This document shows positions 1 to 9,392 of a stretch of DNA of 64,000 bases, in pieces (the stretch's first letter is position 1; each line of letters starts with the position of its first letter). The stretch spans positions 117,360 to 181,359 of the forward strand of contig CAJHNH020000710.1 in NCBI GenBank assembly GCA_905116865.2, written 5' to 3'. Under the pieces are notes generated by a model. It was not told the DNA's origin. It saw nothing but the letters and a program-made list of their open reading frames with translations, and ran no database searches. The position numbers and the translations under genes were made by a program. The DNA comes from Candidula unifasciata. Lineage: Eukaryota > Mollusca > Gastropoda > Stylommatophora > Geomitridae.

Positions 1-283
1 CGTTAATTTTTATATAAGTGTGGGAAATTTCACAAAGATTGGCAATACAGCACATGTTTAAAAAAATTGTTTAGTGGCATCACTGCTTTCGCTTCAAATC
101 CAATGACGTTAAGTAATTTCATAAATATCTTCTTAATTAGCCAGATTACCGCAATGTGTGTTGTATTTTTGAATTCTGCGTTAATTTTTATATAAGTGTG
201 AGAAATTTCACAAAGATTGGCAATACAGCACATGTTTAAAAAAAATTGTTTAGTAGCATCACTGTTTTCGCTTCAAATCCAAT
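1..283. repeat. Tandem duplication, two ~105-bp copies
   Basis: A block beginning CGTTAATTTTTATATAAGTG occupies 1-105 and returns at 179-283 with only a few substitutions. The copies are separated by about 74 bp that belong to the same ~178-bp period. The window edge cuts the first copy, so more units may lie to the left. No gene is seen here. Confidence 0.85.
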
Positions 284-317
284 ATGTTTGCACTAGGAGA
301 CCGTTTTTGCCGCTTTA

Positions 318-667
318 TAATTAACTTAAAATAATTATTAAATTAGCTAACGTTATTTTAATCATTTTTTTTTAAATCCACAACCATTGTAGCATTTGTT
401 CATGCATCTGTCATTATTTAGAGCCCTTCGTATTCTCTGTTGGAGATATTTTTGCCTGATCACCCCCAAATCCCAATAATTAATTTAAGCCATCATTGGT
501 AAGATGATTCTTTGGTAATTAACTTAGGATGCTTAGTAAATTGACAATGTTATGTGAGTTACTTTTTAAACATCCACAAACATTGTACCATTTTTCATGT
601 ATTTGTCATTATTTAGAGTTTACAGAATTTTATGTTGGAGATATTTTTACCTGCCCATATCTTGATC
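318..667. repeat. Diverged tandem duplication, period ~197 bp
   Basis: Two diverged copies, about 318-470 and 517-667. Both run through AATTAACTTA, a run of T, ATCCACAA(C/A)CATTGTA, GTCATTATTTAGAG and TGTTGGAGATATTTTT in the same order. This appears to be non-coding AT-rich DNA. Confidence 0.65.
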
Positions 668-704
668 ACGAATTTTACAAATTCTGGCACTAAATTCAAC
701 ATTT

Positions 705-727
705 TGTGTGTGTGTGTGTGTGTGTGT
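705..727. repeat. (TG)n microsatellite
   Basis: About eleven TG dinucleotides lie immediately before the GAA-tailed SINE copy at 731. Confidence 0.9.
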
Positions 728-730
728 AGA

Positions 731-949
731 TGTCGTACGAGTTAATTAATCGGGAGCATCTTTCGAAGTCAGAGTGCACCTGTCTGAGAGTTACAGAACC
801 AACAGTCTGCATGCAAATGAGTCTTAACTGTAAAATGGATGCGCAGGCAACAATCAGGTTCTGTCAACAGACTAGGGTCCAGAAGTGGACAAACAGCCAG
901 AACTTTCCCCTGGGGTTTCCAGCCAGTGAACGTGAAGATGAAGAAGATT
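731..949 (+). repeat. GAA-tailed SINE-like repeat, copy A
   Basis: This is the clearest plus-strand member of a family seen at least seven times in the window (also near 22993, 26215, 34345, 37678, 39628 and 49825). Shared landmarks in order are GAAGTCAGAGTGCACCTG, GAACCAACAGTCTGCATGCA, TCCAGAAGTGGACAAACA, CCAGAACTTTCC, CCAGTGAACG and a 3' tail of GAAGA repeats. The open frame across it has no value as a gene, because the other copies are disrupted. The GAA-type tail matches the 3' tail of the RTE element at 9242-12473, so mobilisation by an RTE-like LINE is my inference. Confidence 0.75.
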
Positions 950-1310
950 ATATATGCAGTATACACACAATAGGTCATACCATTAAAAAAAAACATTTAC
1001 AGTTTGTGTTCAAAATGTCATGACAGTTTTCACATTTGCACCTTTTTATGTTTTATGTATCATCTGTAACGTTCTACGTTGTTTACAACTTAAGTATTCT
1101 CATGAATAGTATGGAGTTGAATGCAATTTTTACCAAAGACATTATTTTGTTTCACTGCATGCTGTTAAAAGTAGTGCAATAATAATGCTTAACATTTGAA
1201 ATATGTAACACTGTACAGTCACATTATTTATAACACATGAAAACTGCTTTAAAATTCCAAGTGCTTACTATGAGTCTGTCGTGTTTATTTCTAACATTTC
1301 CTTAATCTAG
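950..1310. other. Non-coding stretch
   Basis: AT-rich sequence with no recognised gene or repeat. It ends in TTTCCTTAATCTAG at 1297-1310, which looks like a pyrimidine tract and 3' splice acceptor for the ORF that follows. Confidence 0.4.
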
Positions 1311-2186
1311 GCGGAGGCCTTCAGACCTTGCATGCAGGCATTGAAAAGCTTGGTAGACAGACCAGAGGGCTTACTGGACACACAACTTGATGCATTTGGA
1401 AATGAGATGATGGACGTGCAGCCTGAACTAAGAGACATGGAGGTGGCCACCTCGGATGAGTTTGTGGAGACAGTAAAATGTTTATTGCATGAATTTATTA
1501 TTGTTCTTGAAAGACTGTTGAAATATTATTTTGATATGACCATCCCTACTGAGTCACCAGAGTTCATAGAACTAACAGCTTCAGCTCCTACTCATAATAT
1601 GCATGCTGAGCGGACTCTGGGCATGATGGATGCCTTGATGAGAAGAGCCCCGCATGCTAACCTTTGCTTCAGTGAAGCGAAGACAAAGGCTACCAAAAAT
1701 CACACATTGGTCTGGTTAGATTCCATTCCAAATAATCAGCTGCAGCAATTTGTTGATTTTGCTTTGAAACAGGCAATGAGGGTTAGACAGCTAACATGTG
1801 AAAGAGAGCAAGCCAATGAGAGGGTGGCTTTACATAAAAATTAAAAAGCTTGCAGAGATGCTTATGAGAAGGAGCTGAAGGCTGCAGTAGCTCAGATAGG
1901 GCTAGTTCCTGCACTGCTAACGTTGAAAATCTTTAATGATTTAGATAGTAAGTCCACAATTCATTTAGAGAGGTTTTTAGCTGATAATGCAAGTTTATCA
2001 AATGTAATACTGCGACATGTTTGGCATCAAAAGGGCCAGGACTGTGTTTACTTTGAGATGGTTAGGAATGTGGGAACCACACAAACAAAAGATAAATGTA
2101 AGAAAGTTATTGATTTGTGGTACTGGAGAGAACATGATGAGCCATCAAGTGACTTTTGTAGTATGAATGTTAAAAACAGTTTTTAG
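1311..2186 (+). pseudogene. Unrecognised ORF, broken by one in-frame stop
   Basis: The frame is open from just after an acceptor-like CTTAATCTAG at 1301-1310, through an ATG at 1332, to a TAA at 1842-1844. It then continues in the same frame from 1845 to TAG at 2184-2186. Read through the TAA it gives about 290 residues. The first part is helical and rich in Met and Leu, with a segment near AERTLGMMDALMRRAPHAN. After the stop come KELKAAVAQIG and a C-terminal piece with HVWHQKGQDCVYFE and IDLWYWREHDEP. The Trp- and Tyr-rich C-terminus and the helix before it remind me of a multi-copy metazoan ORF family of unknown function, possibly transposon-borne, but I cannot name it. The abrupt acceptor, the stop codon and the lack of a downstream donor suggest a terminal exon of a decayed or multi-copy gene. 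A real stop shortening the protein to the 1311-1844 part is the alternative. Confidence 0.5.
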
Positions 2187-2886
2187 TCGACTTCGCACTG
2201 GGGGATTTATCATTTTTGTAAAATAGTATGTACTTGTGGTCAGTGTTTCCATCGTCCATTAGTATGTCTTACATGAATAAGAAGATTATTATTATTGGTT
2301 TTGATTTATAATAAAAGAGCTGTTGAGCTCACACTGTCTCACGGGCTGCTATTATATGGAAAAGGCATTTCAAAAGTGAGCTTAGTTGCTTTACTGGCAG
2401 GTTTAACAAATACTGAAGGTACACCTAATTTTGATATATGGTGTCATTTGTTTTGTGCTGCAACACATCAAATGGTTTTGAGTGTTTATCAATGTATCAG
2501 TGAGTTAGCTTATTGTATATTGTATTGGTAACTTTATTTTATACTCATTTTTAGTGTGTGACTTTTTCCTGACTGTTATTCTCTGGGTCACTGCCTCTTT
2601 TCATTTTTTACCTGTCTCTGTCTTTCGACTTCTTGCTATCCCCGCTGTATGTCCTCTCCTGTGGTATTTCCTGGCTCTGCTGTCTCATGCATTCAATTTG
2701 CTCAGATCCCATATAATTTTAAGCTGTCTCTGTGTGATTTTCTATTCACTAAATACAGTCCTCTGTGTGTCGACTGGTCATGATGCATACCAGTGTAAAT
2801 GTTTTGCTCTTGGATGCTGGGCAAACATGGATACTACAATAATTTTTTAATTTTTTTTTATTACACAATTGCAGTTGTTTTCCAGA
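2187..2886. other. Non-coding stretch after the broken ORF
   Basis: AT-rich with a short ATT run near 2283. Short open frames at 2295-2531 and 2554-2850 are low-complexity and hydrophobic with no recognisable motif. I see nothing supportable as a gene. Confidence 0.4.
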
Positions 2887-3186
2887 GAAGCTGTGGCGAA
2901 TGTATAATCACATCAAAATCCCACGGTATATCAATCATCCATGCTGTCTCTGGTATTAGTGTATGCCTAGACTGTTGTCTTATGTACTTCTACACAACAA
3001 GAGAGAAGCAGTGATATGTATATGAAAACAACACTGTATAACAATGATCCTTGTTGTACTATTCCACCTGCCAGATGGATGTTTCCATAGTGGCTTTATA
3101 GATATAGCAGCAGCGTGTATGAAGCTGTGGTGAATGTATAATCACATCAAAATCCCACGGTATATCAATCATCCATGCTGTCTCTG
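2887..3186. repeat. 66-bp direct duplication, period 234 bp
   Basis: The blocks 2887-2952 and 3121-3186 are identical except for one C/T difference. Both start GAAGCTGTGG and end CATCCATGCTGTCTCTG. A more diverged partial echo lies near 3018-3060, so this may be part of a longer decayed array. Confidence 0.85.
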
Positions 3187-3600
3187 TCTGTCTGTCTACA
3201 TTTCATATGTATCTATCTCAATCCCCCTTTTTTTCAAATGTAAGAACATTAGTGCTATTTATTGTTATCCCTCATGTTTGCACGTTATCATTCATTTCTC
3301 ACTGTGGCATCATTACTAGTTGATACTTTTAGGTGCTTCGTGTTGTAAAGACATTCACATTCATACGCTTTCTATGTTAATTTTGTCAAAAACATATTGC
3401 CAAACTGTGTCTTTTTTCTTCTGCCTTCTATACCCTAATGGGGCATTAGTCCTCAATCAACTCACGCTGTCATTATAGTCATTGCTATTACATTTGCTCT
3501 TAGTCTCTTCTCTATCTTTTTAACTTCGCTTTCTAGCTCCCTTCTGCATGTGTTTTTATGGTCTTTGTATATTTTTATGCCCCTGTTGGTTCCAGTACAA

Positions 3601-3850
3601 AACTCACTGGCAGACAACTATAAATGTATACGGTTTTTGCTGAAAGAAAGTCAATTGATGGCCATTTTCATATGTTAATTAGGTCACGTCGACTGACCTT
3701 GGTATATTTTTATGATCTTTGAGTTCACCTTGTCGGGACGCACAATTTGATTTGCATGTCGCCAGGCTCGCTGGCGGATAAACTTACAGGTATAATGTTT
3801 TGCTTGAAAATAGTGAGCTGGCTGCCATTTTCATATGTTAATTAGGTGCA
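3601..3850. repeat. Diverged duplication, period ~160 bp
   Basis: Two copies (about 3601-3690 and 3764-3848) share CTGGC(A/G)GA, a TATAATGTTTTGCTTGAAA-like stretch, and an identical CCATTTTCATATGTTAATTA. The flanking 3190-3600 and 3850-4430 are AT-rich and I recognise nothing there. Confidence 0.6.
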
Positions 3851-4429
3851 TAATGTATTATATGTTTTTAAAACGTGCATAGGCAGTTAGGTCTAACTGT
3901 CCCGCTTCCAGCAATATTTGGTTGCTAGGGGATTCGTTCAGAAACAAAAAAGTTATGGCCGTAAAATCAAACATTGAGTCATTTCATCTCACTGGGTCGC
4001 AGCCGGAAGCCATGTTTTATGGATTTTAACTACAATTTTTCTGTCGTGGTGTCCGTTACTAAAATGGTAATATCTCCGCTTAGAATCGACTTACAGGCTT
4101 AAATGAGGTACCATTGGATTTGTAATTTTAATTTTCATCTAGCTGTTATAATTTTGTAAGTAAAAATCCAAAAAATAAAACTTCACTATCATCCCTAGTA
4201 TTACCTAAACCGAGCTGGCAGGGGATCTCGGAGCTGGCCGCCCCCAGAGATGTAGTGTCCAGACTGGCTTTTATTAACAACCCCCAAAGTGTGGGTGAAA
4301 ACATCTACCAAAACTCACCCAGAACATGGCTAAAGCACAATGGCCAACTATACTACTAAATAACAACTCTCGGTTAAAACGACTGTCGATAGAAAGAATA
4401 GATGAAACTCAACCTTAGACCAAGAAATT

Positions 4430-5260
4430 TGCTTTCAGCTGAAACAAGACACATCACTTGTGGGCTGTATCTTCAGGTACAGTTCTGCCTCCGTACATCC
4501 TTTGTTGACTCTCAACGCTGTCATCACCGTGTTGAAGTAAAATTCTTTTATTCCAGGCTTTCCTAAACATATGAAGTAGCCTGATGACTCCAGCTTCTCC
4601 ACAGGCCTGTATTGCCTCAGCTGTAATTCCATCAACACCAGCGGCCTTATATTTTGGACCTGATTGCTTCTCTGACTTCTATTTCAATTATTCCAGGCTG
4701 TTCCTTGTGTGTATATCTGAGTGTGAATGGTACAGTTCCTTCATTTTCTGTTACGCTCAAAAGAGTTTGGAAATATTCTTTCCATCTTTCTTTCATCTTA
4801 CCCTCTTCATGTATGGGTTTATCCTGACAGTCATTGACATATTCTAATAGCTAGAGTGAGTCATCTCTGGTTCCTATTTTTGCAAGGGCTTTGTAAAACT
4901 GTCTACTAGAAACAGCACAAAGTTTCGACAGATTTTCCTCATACATGATTCCTTGGCTTGTTTGATTTCTCTTACAGATCGTCCCATTGCTACTCTATAC
5001 TCAATAAATAGTCATCATCTGTGCGGAAGCTTAGCCATTTCTTATGTGTCTCCTTTTTTAAATTCTGACTGCTTGTTTGACGTTATTATTCCACCATGCT
5101 GTTCTTTTATTCTGTGTTCCTCCTGTCCATCTGATACCACAGTGTGTTGTCAATCAGTTTAGTAGCGTGCTCTTAAATGTTTGTCATGTTTTTTCAATAC
5201 TGTCACTTGTTGTTAGCTCACCCATCTTCACTGTCATTTCTGTCCTAACCTTAGTTTGAT
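4430..5260 (-). mobile_element. Non-LTR retrotransposon fragment: linker and start of reverse transcriptase
   Basis: Read on the minus strand, the decayed frame contains KMKERWKEYFQTLL-like sequence near 4770, then EQPGIIEIEVREAI, and then KYKAAGVDGITAEAIQACGE near 4640-4600. This order is the usual linker of an APE-type LINE followed by the first reverse transcriptase block (GKA.G.DG...E). Several frameshifts and stops interrupt it, and neither the catalytic FADD/YADD block nor the endonuclease is present. It is therefore an internal fragment of a dead element. Assignment to non-LTR is firm; the clade is uncertain. Confidence 0.7.
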
Positions 5261-5299
5261 GGATGTCTTGGTCGCCTAGTTTTCTTATATGTCAACCGC

Positions 5300-5990
5300 T
5301 CCTAACAGATGCAAGAGCGATACGTTAGGCACTCCAATCTGAACAATTATCTGGCATACGAACACTACTCTTCAAACTAGGCAACCGGTGTAAGGCAATG
5401 ATGCAATGGATATCATCCCACTGTGGAATTCTTGGAAATGAAAGAGCTGATAAACTAGCCAAGGAAGGTGAAAATGAAGAACTACCTGACCTACCAGTCT
5501 CTTATCAAGGATTACCATATTATGGACAGACCCGGGCAAGTTGTTATTATTCTATACGCCTTACAACAGGACACAATCGACTTCGCAGCCACGTGCACAC
5601 AAAATTTAACATCAGCGAATCAGCCATGTACACATGTGGAGTTAAGTTGAGTCATGTGGATTGGCATCTGAGATAACAGATTACATCCTCCAAGACTCTC
5701 CCAAATACAAAATATCCAGGCAAAACTTTTGGCCAAGTATCATGGCAAGCCAAACTTTTTAGAGACAACCAACTTTATTAACCATCTCATACACGCTACA
5801 CAAATGGTTTACTTTCTTTTTCTCAGCCAAAGCCGTGACAACTTTTTATACTATGTTTTCTGGAGAACTTCGTATTACTCAAAAACTTAGGACCAATCCC
5901 TCTCATGGATGGATACCTGTTAAACTTGGGTTTGTGGATGCCAAACTCAGGTACAGATAAACTATTTCAAGCGAACGAATGAAGAAGAAG
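5300..5990 (+). mobile_element. LINE 3' fragment with RNase H domain
   Basis: The frame around 5300-5690 reads LTDARA, then MMQWISSHCGILGNERADKL, then IRLTTGHNRLRSHVHTKF. This is the end of an RNase H domain (W..SH.G..GNE.AD..A) and the downstream RL.TGHN.LR.H block found in Jockey/I-type LINEs. A DYILQDSPKY..SRQNFWP-like stretch follows, corresponding to the HIL..CP.Y...R segment. Stops and frameshifts break the frame after 5676. The 3' terminus is GAACGAATGAAGAAGAAGAT at about 5970-5990, a GAA-type tail. The block at 5765-5860 reappears inverted at 7998-8110. Confidence 0.75.
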
Positions 5991-7995
5991 ATCTGAGCCA
6001 AAGGGCTGAGAAACTTATATTTACTTCTGCTTAATCTTAATCCTGGGGTAGGAGCCTGTCCTACTACTAGGCGGCGGATGGTGGACAGGTCTCTAGATAC
6101 AGAGGTTAGCCACAAATATATTGAAAAAGTGGCCATGGACCAAAACAGGTGATGGTCACTGAGAGGGGGCGAGTTAGTTGGTGGGACAGCTAACTCTATA
6201 AAACACCTCAAAACTCTACGACATGGCCATCGGCGGGTAAGAGGTGCCATAACCTCTCCCCCTGCTGCCTTGCAGGGTAAGTCTCTTTAGACAAAGGCTT
6301 TTGGAGTCAAACCATATGGCGGAAGGTAAGGGGAAACCACCACTGTATTATCCCTAGTAAATCATTTCCAAAACATAACAAATCCAGATAACGACGTGAA
6401 TGGGGATTCCAGTGGAATCACCTCGTCTGGTAGGGAGCATCATATTTTATAGATGATACCCGACCATAATACGGCTACATACGGCTACTGTAGAAACAGT
6501 AAACGGTAAAAACATCCTGAACATTGGTACATGGAATGTCAGAACACTCGTACAAAACGGAAAGCTGAATAACATCAAGATGTAAATAAAGAGAATGAAC
6601 ATCAACATATTAGGAATTAGTGAAATGCGATGGCCAGGAGCAGGGGAAAGTATTCAGATCAGCACATAATTATTTACTCAGGTGGGAAGGAATATAGTAA
6701 GGGAGTTGGTATTATTTTGGATCCAAAGAACTTAAAAACTGTGAAAGGATTTTGGACAATATCAGATAGAGTACTATTAGTAAAACTTCACGGCAGACTG
6801 TTTGACATCAACTTAATACAGATTTATGCCCCAACAGCAGATAGTTCAGAGAAAGATATTGACGCATTTTATGATGAGACAGACATGGCTGTTGATCAAT
6901 GCAAAAATTGTGAAGTAACAATAGTACTTGGAGATTTCAATGCGAAAATAGTAAGTGAAAAAATAACGGGTGGCTATGGCCTAGGAGAAAAGAATGTGAG
7001 AGGTGACAGATTAATAGCATGGGCTGAGTCACACAGCATGATAATAGGTAACACCTGGTTTAAACACAATCCTTGAAGATTGTGGACTTGGAAAAGTCCT
7101 GGCGATAATGTCCGCAATCAGATTGACTATTTTCTGATTTCAAGAAGATTCAGGAGCAGCTTAGTTGGAGCAAAGACTAGACCAGGAGCAGACTGCTTTA
7201 GTGACCATGTTCCAGTTGTAGGAAAAATTAGAATAAAACTAAAGAATATTAGGAAAACACCACAGAACATCAAGTTAAATTTAATACTTAGAACAGATAA
7301 AGAAATTAAGAAACAGTACAATGACACTGTACAAAACCAGTATAATGCGATGAAAATTATACAGACTATTGAAGAACAGTTGGATTATGTTGCGTGAGTC
7401 AATTCAGCAGACATAAAAAGAGACAATTCCACCAACCCATAGAGTTGAAAAAAGAAATGGATGTCAACCAAAATTATGCAGTTGATGGATAAAAGAAGAA
7501 TTTAAAAAATTACTGAGATAAGAAACAGAATAGTACAGGCAAAAACTGCATTTTATCAAATGAAGAACATCTTATGCAATATATCTTTGCCATTGCGGGT
7601 GAGAAAAAGAATTCTTGCTTGCTACATACATCCAGTTTTAACATATGGCTGTTGAGTCCTGGACAATCAGTAGGCAGGCCAAACAATTTCTTGAGTCCTC
7701 TGAGATGTGGTTTTGTTGCTGCTGCTGCTTATTGTACCACAATAGGACATCACACAAGCGAAAAATACCCGATGACACAAAGTGCCACCATGCGGATGAG
7801 GATCATCAGTGCAGAGGTCCCAGAAACCCCTTTCAGCTGCTATGGCCACATTAGTGGCCCAGCTATATTAAGGGCCCCCGGTAAAAGCCAGGGTGGGGCT
7901 TCAAATAATGAAACATTGCATCACCCAAGGGGATGGCAGTACAGCAAGTAATGTGGTTTAACAGAAGAATGCTTAAAATACCTTGGACAGCCAAA
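5990..7995 (+). mobile_element. APE-type LINE remnant: 5' region, endonuclease, then C-terminal tail
   Basis: From about 6510 the sequence encodes an AP-endonuclease-like domain: NIGTWNVRTL, then ISEMRWPGAG near 6615. After a frameshift the frame from 6630 gives IQIYAPTAD, VLGDFNAK, TWKSPGD, NQIDYFLI and GADCFSDHVPVV. A TGA at 7074-7076 interrupts that frame, which resumes in phase. Around 7490-7570 the sequence jumps to the C-terminal part of the reverse transcriptase protein (TEIRNRIVQAKTAFYQMKN). The catalytic reverse transcriptase core is therefore missing, an internal deletion. The tail continues through QAKQFLESSEMW at ~7675 to MWFNRRMLKIPWTAKKRG at ~7990, interrupted by the insertion at 7714-7950. 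Upstream, 5990-6500 looks like its untranslated leader. Confidence 0.75.
7714..7950. mobile_element. 237-bp insertion with 9-bp target-site duplication
   Basis: ATGTGGTTT occurs at 7705-7713 and again at 7951-7959. Removing the intervening 237 bp rejoins the host LINE protein cleanly (SSEMW then FNRRMLKIPWTAKK), so this is an insertion and not part of the LINE. The insert starts TGTTGCTGCTGCTGC and ends CAGTACAGCAAGTA. The ends are only weakly inverted (TTGCTG/CAGCAA). I see no coding motif. A 9-bp duplication would fit a Mutator-like DNA element or a retroposed sequence; I cannot decide. Confidence 0.7.
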
Positions 7996-8115
7996 AAAAG
8001 AGGTTTCGAAAAAGGCAGGAGCCCGAAGTAAGGCTGTGGCCAACAAATAGAAAGTAAACACTTTGGGAAGCATGTATGAGATGGTTAATAAATTTGGTTG
8101 TCTCTGTTAAAAAAA
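7996..8115 (-). repeat. Inverted copy of a LINE 3' segment
   Basis: Read on the minus strand, AGAGACAACCAAATTTATTA followed by ACCATCTCATACATGC matches the plus-strand block at 5765-5860, at the end of the RNase H LINE. The two segments are inverted relative to each other. Confidence 0.7.
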
Positions 8116-8511
8116 AAAAAAGAAGAATAATCATATTAATCAGAAGCACATAAAATTGTGCTTGCCAAAAAAAAAATAAAAAATGCTTCTGCATTTATTA
8201 AAACATTGAAACAAACTACACTGGTGTGGAGTCTATATCTAAAATGGTTAGAAAGGATAGTGCTTTCAAATACTGACACACCATTAATATTACTAATAGG
8301 AAAAAAATTAAAAAACACTTTAAAATACTGCAAACTTTTGCACAAGAAATTACAGAGCTTTAATATATTTTAAAATTAGCAAATGATGCTAAATAGTGCT
8401 TGAAATTGATATATCATAAATTCTTATATTGCAATTACTTTCAGACTGTGATTATTTCCCTTAAATAAAAAAATAATTACTTCCCCTATTAATATTTATC
8501 TTAAGTCGTAT

Positions 8512-8533
8512 GGGGGGGGGGGGGGGGGGGGGG
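8512..8533. repeat. Poly(G) tract, 22 nt
   Basis: Uninterrupted run of 22 G. Comparable runs of 13-22 G or C occur at 14508-14520, 19817-19829, 26415-26431, 28888-28902, 30050-30064, 36408-36420 (C), 41701-41722, 47284-47300 (C), 52880-52899 (C) and 57826-57840. Confidence 0.95.
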
Positions 8534-9230
8534 TAATAGCTGTGCTTACTTTTTCTATCTTCCAAACGCAAAAAATGCGTCGGTGGTGAGGGCTATATTT
8601 TTTACACCTAAACATTTTCACCCTGGGGTGGTGTGTGTGGTTGGCCCAAGTGGTGACAAGTCAGAGGCACAATATTGCCCCACAAACTTGACCGACAAAG
8701 CTACCACCCCCTGGGAGTGGGAAGGGGGGGGGGGGATTAATGAGAAGAACTGTTTCCAGTCCCTATCCCAAAATGTGATTGAAGAACCTACCAGGGCTAC
8801 CACTTTAATCATAGTTAATTGTAGTCACCATGTTATTACATAAAAAAAACAATTATAATACTTGAGTCATCCGTTGCTGAAAAGTGGCAAAGAACTAAAA
8901 GGAAAATTTACAATTTAAAATAAAAACCAATTTGGGAGCTGAACACAAGACCTTCTGATTCTAGGGCGGATGTGATACCAACTACACTAAACTATCATAC
9001 GGAAGCAGCGACCAAAAAAAAGACCAGTATTATAGTATAACACTGACACATGCATCGTCTGTTGTATAGTATCAATCAATCCTTATCGTGCCCAAAAGCA
9101 CATAAGGCAGAGTTGTATAATATAGAAGGTATTAATTTTAAATAACCTCTTTATAAAACATAAACACTAGAAACTTACAAATCAAGGACAAAGCACTACA
9201 GTAACCAATTATATAGTTTTTAATACTGCT
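8534..9230 (-). other. Decayed sequence beside the RTE, with a tRNA-like SINE head
   Basis: No gene is recognised. On the minus strand, 8994-8936 reads TTTAGTGTAGTTGGTATCAC (A-box-like), then AGAAGGTCTTGTGTTCAGCTCC (B-box-like), so a decayed tRNA-derived SINE head is possible. By position, the part nearest 9230 should be the 3' flank of the piggyBac element, which continues on the other side of the RTE insertion. I could not find the matching piggyBac terminus. Confidence 0.35.
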
Positions 9231-9243
9231 AATAATATTTCCG

Positions 9244-9332
9244 CCCGTGTGTCACCGGGGCCCTCACGGGAAGCAAAGAATGGTGACACTGCACCCTACC
9301 AGGCATGTCGTAAAAGGCGACTAAGGGTAGGG
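9244..9332 (+). promoter_or_regulatory. Structured 5' terminus of the RTE with interleaved stems
   Basis: Direct complementarity: CCCGTG (9244-9249) pairs with CACGGG (9265-9270). TGTCACC (9250-9256) pairs with GGTGACA (9282-9288). These two stems interleave as a pseudoknot would. Downstream, CCCTACC (9294-9300) pairs with GGTAGGG (9326-9332), enclosing GTCG (9307-9310) with CGAC (9318-9321). The first stem begins within three bases of the element's 5' end. R2 and RTE elements are known to carry HDV-like ribozymes with a P1-P2 interleaving at this place. Only 8 nt separate the second stem's 5' strand from P1', which leaves no room for a standard P3/L3, so catalysis is not supported. Confidence 0.5.
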
Positions 9333-9392
9333 TTGGGCGTGAGGTTGGCTACCTCATCCTGTAAAAACCATAGCCACAAAAACCAACCAACC

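Noticed and set aside
9242..9332. Bona fide HDV-like ribozyme
   Set aside because: The P1/P2 interleaving is present, but there is no room for P3/L3 and no convincing catalytic-cytosine context, so I report only a structured terminus.
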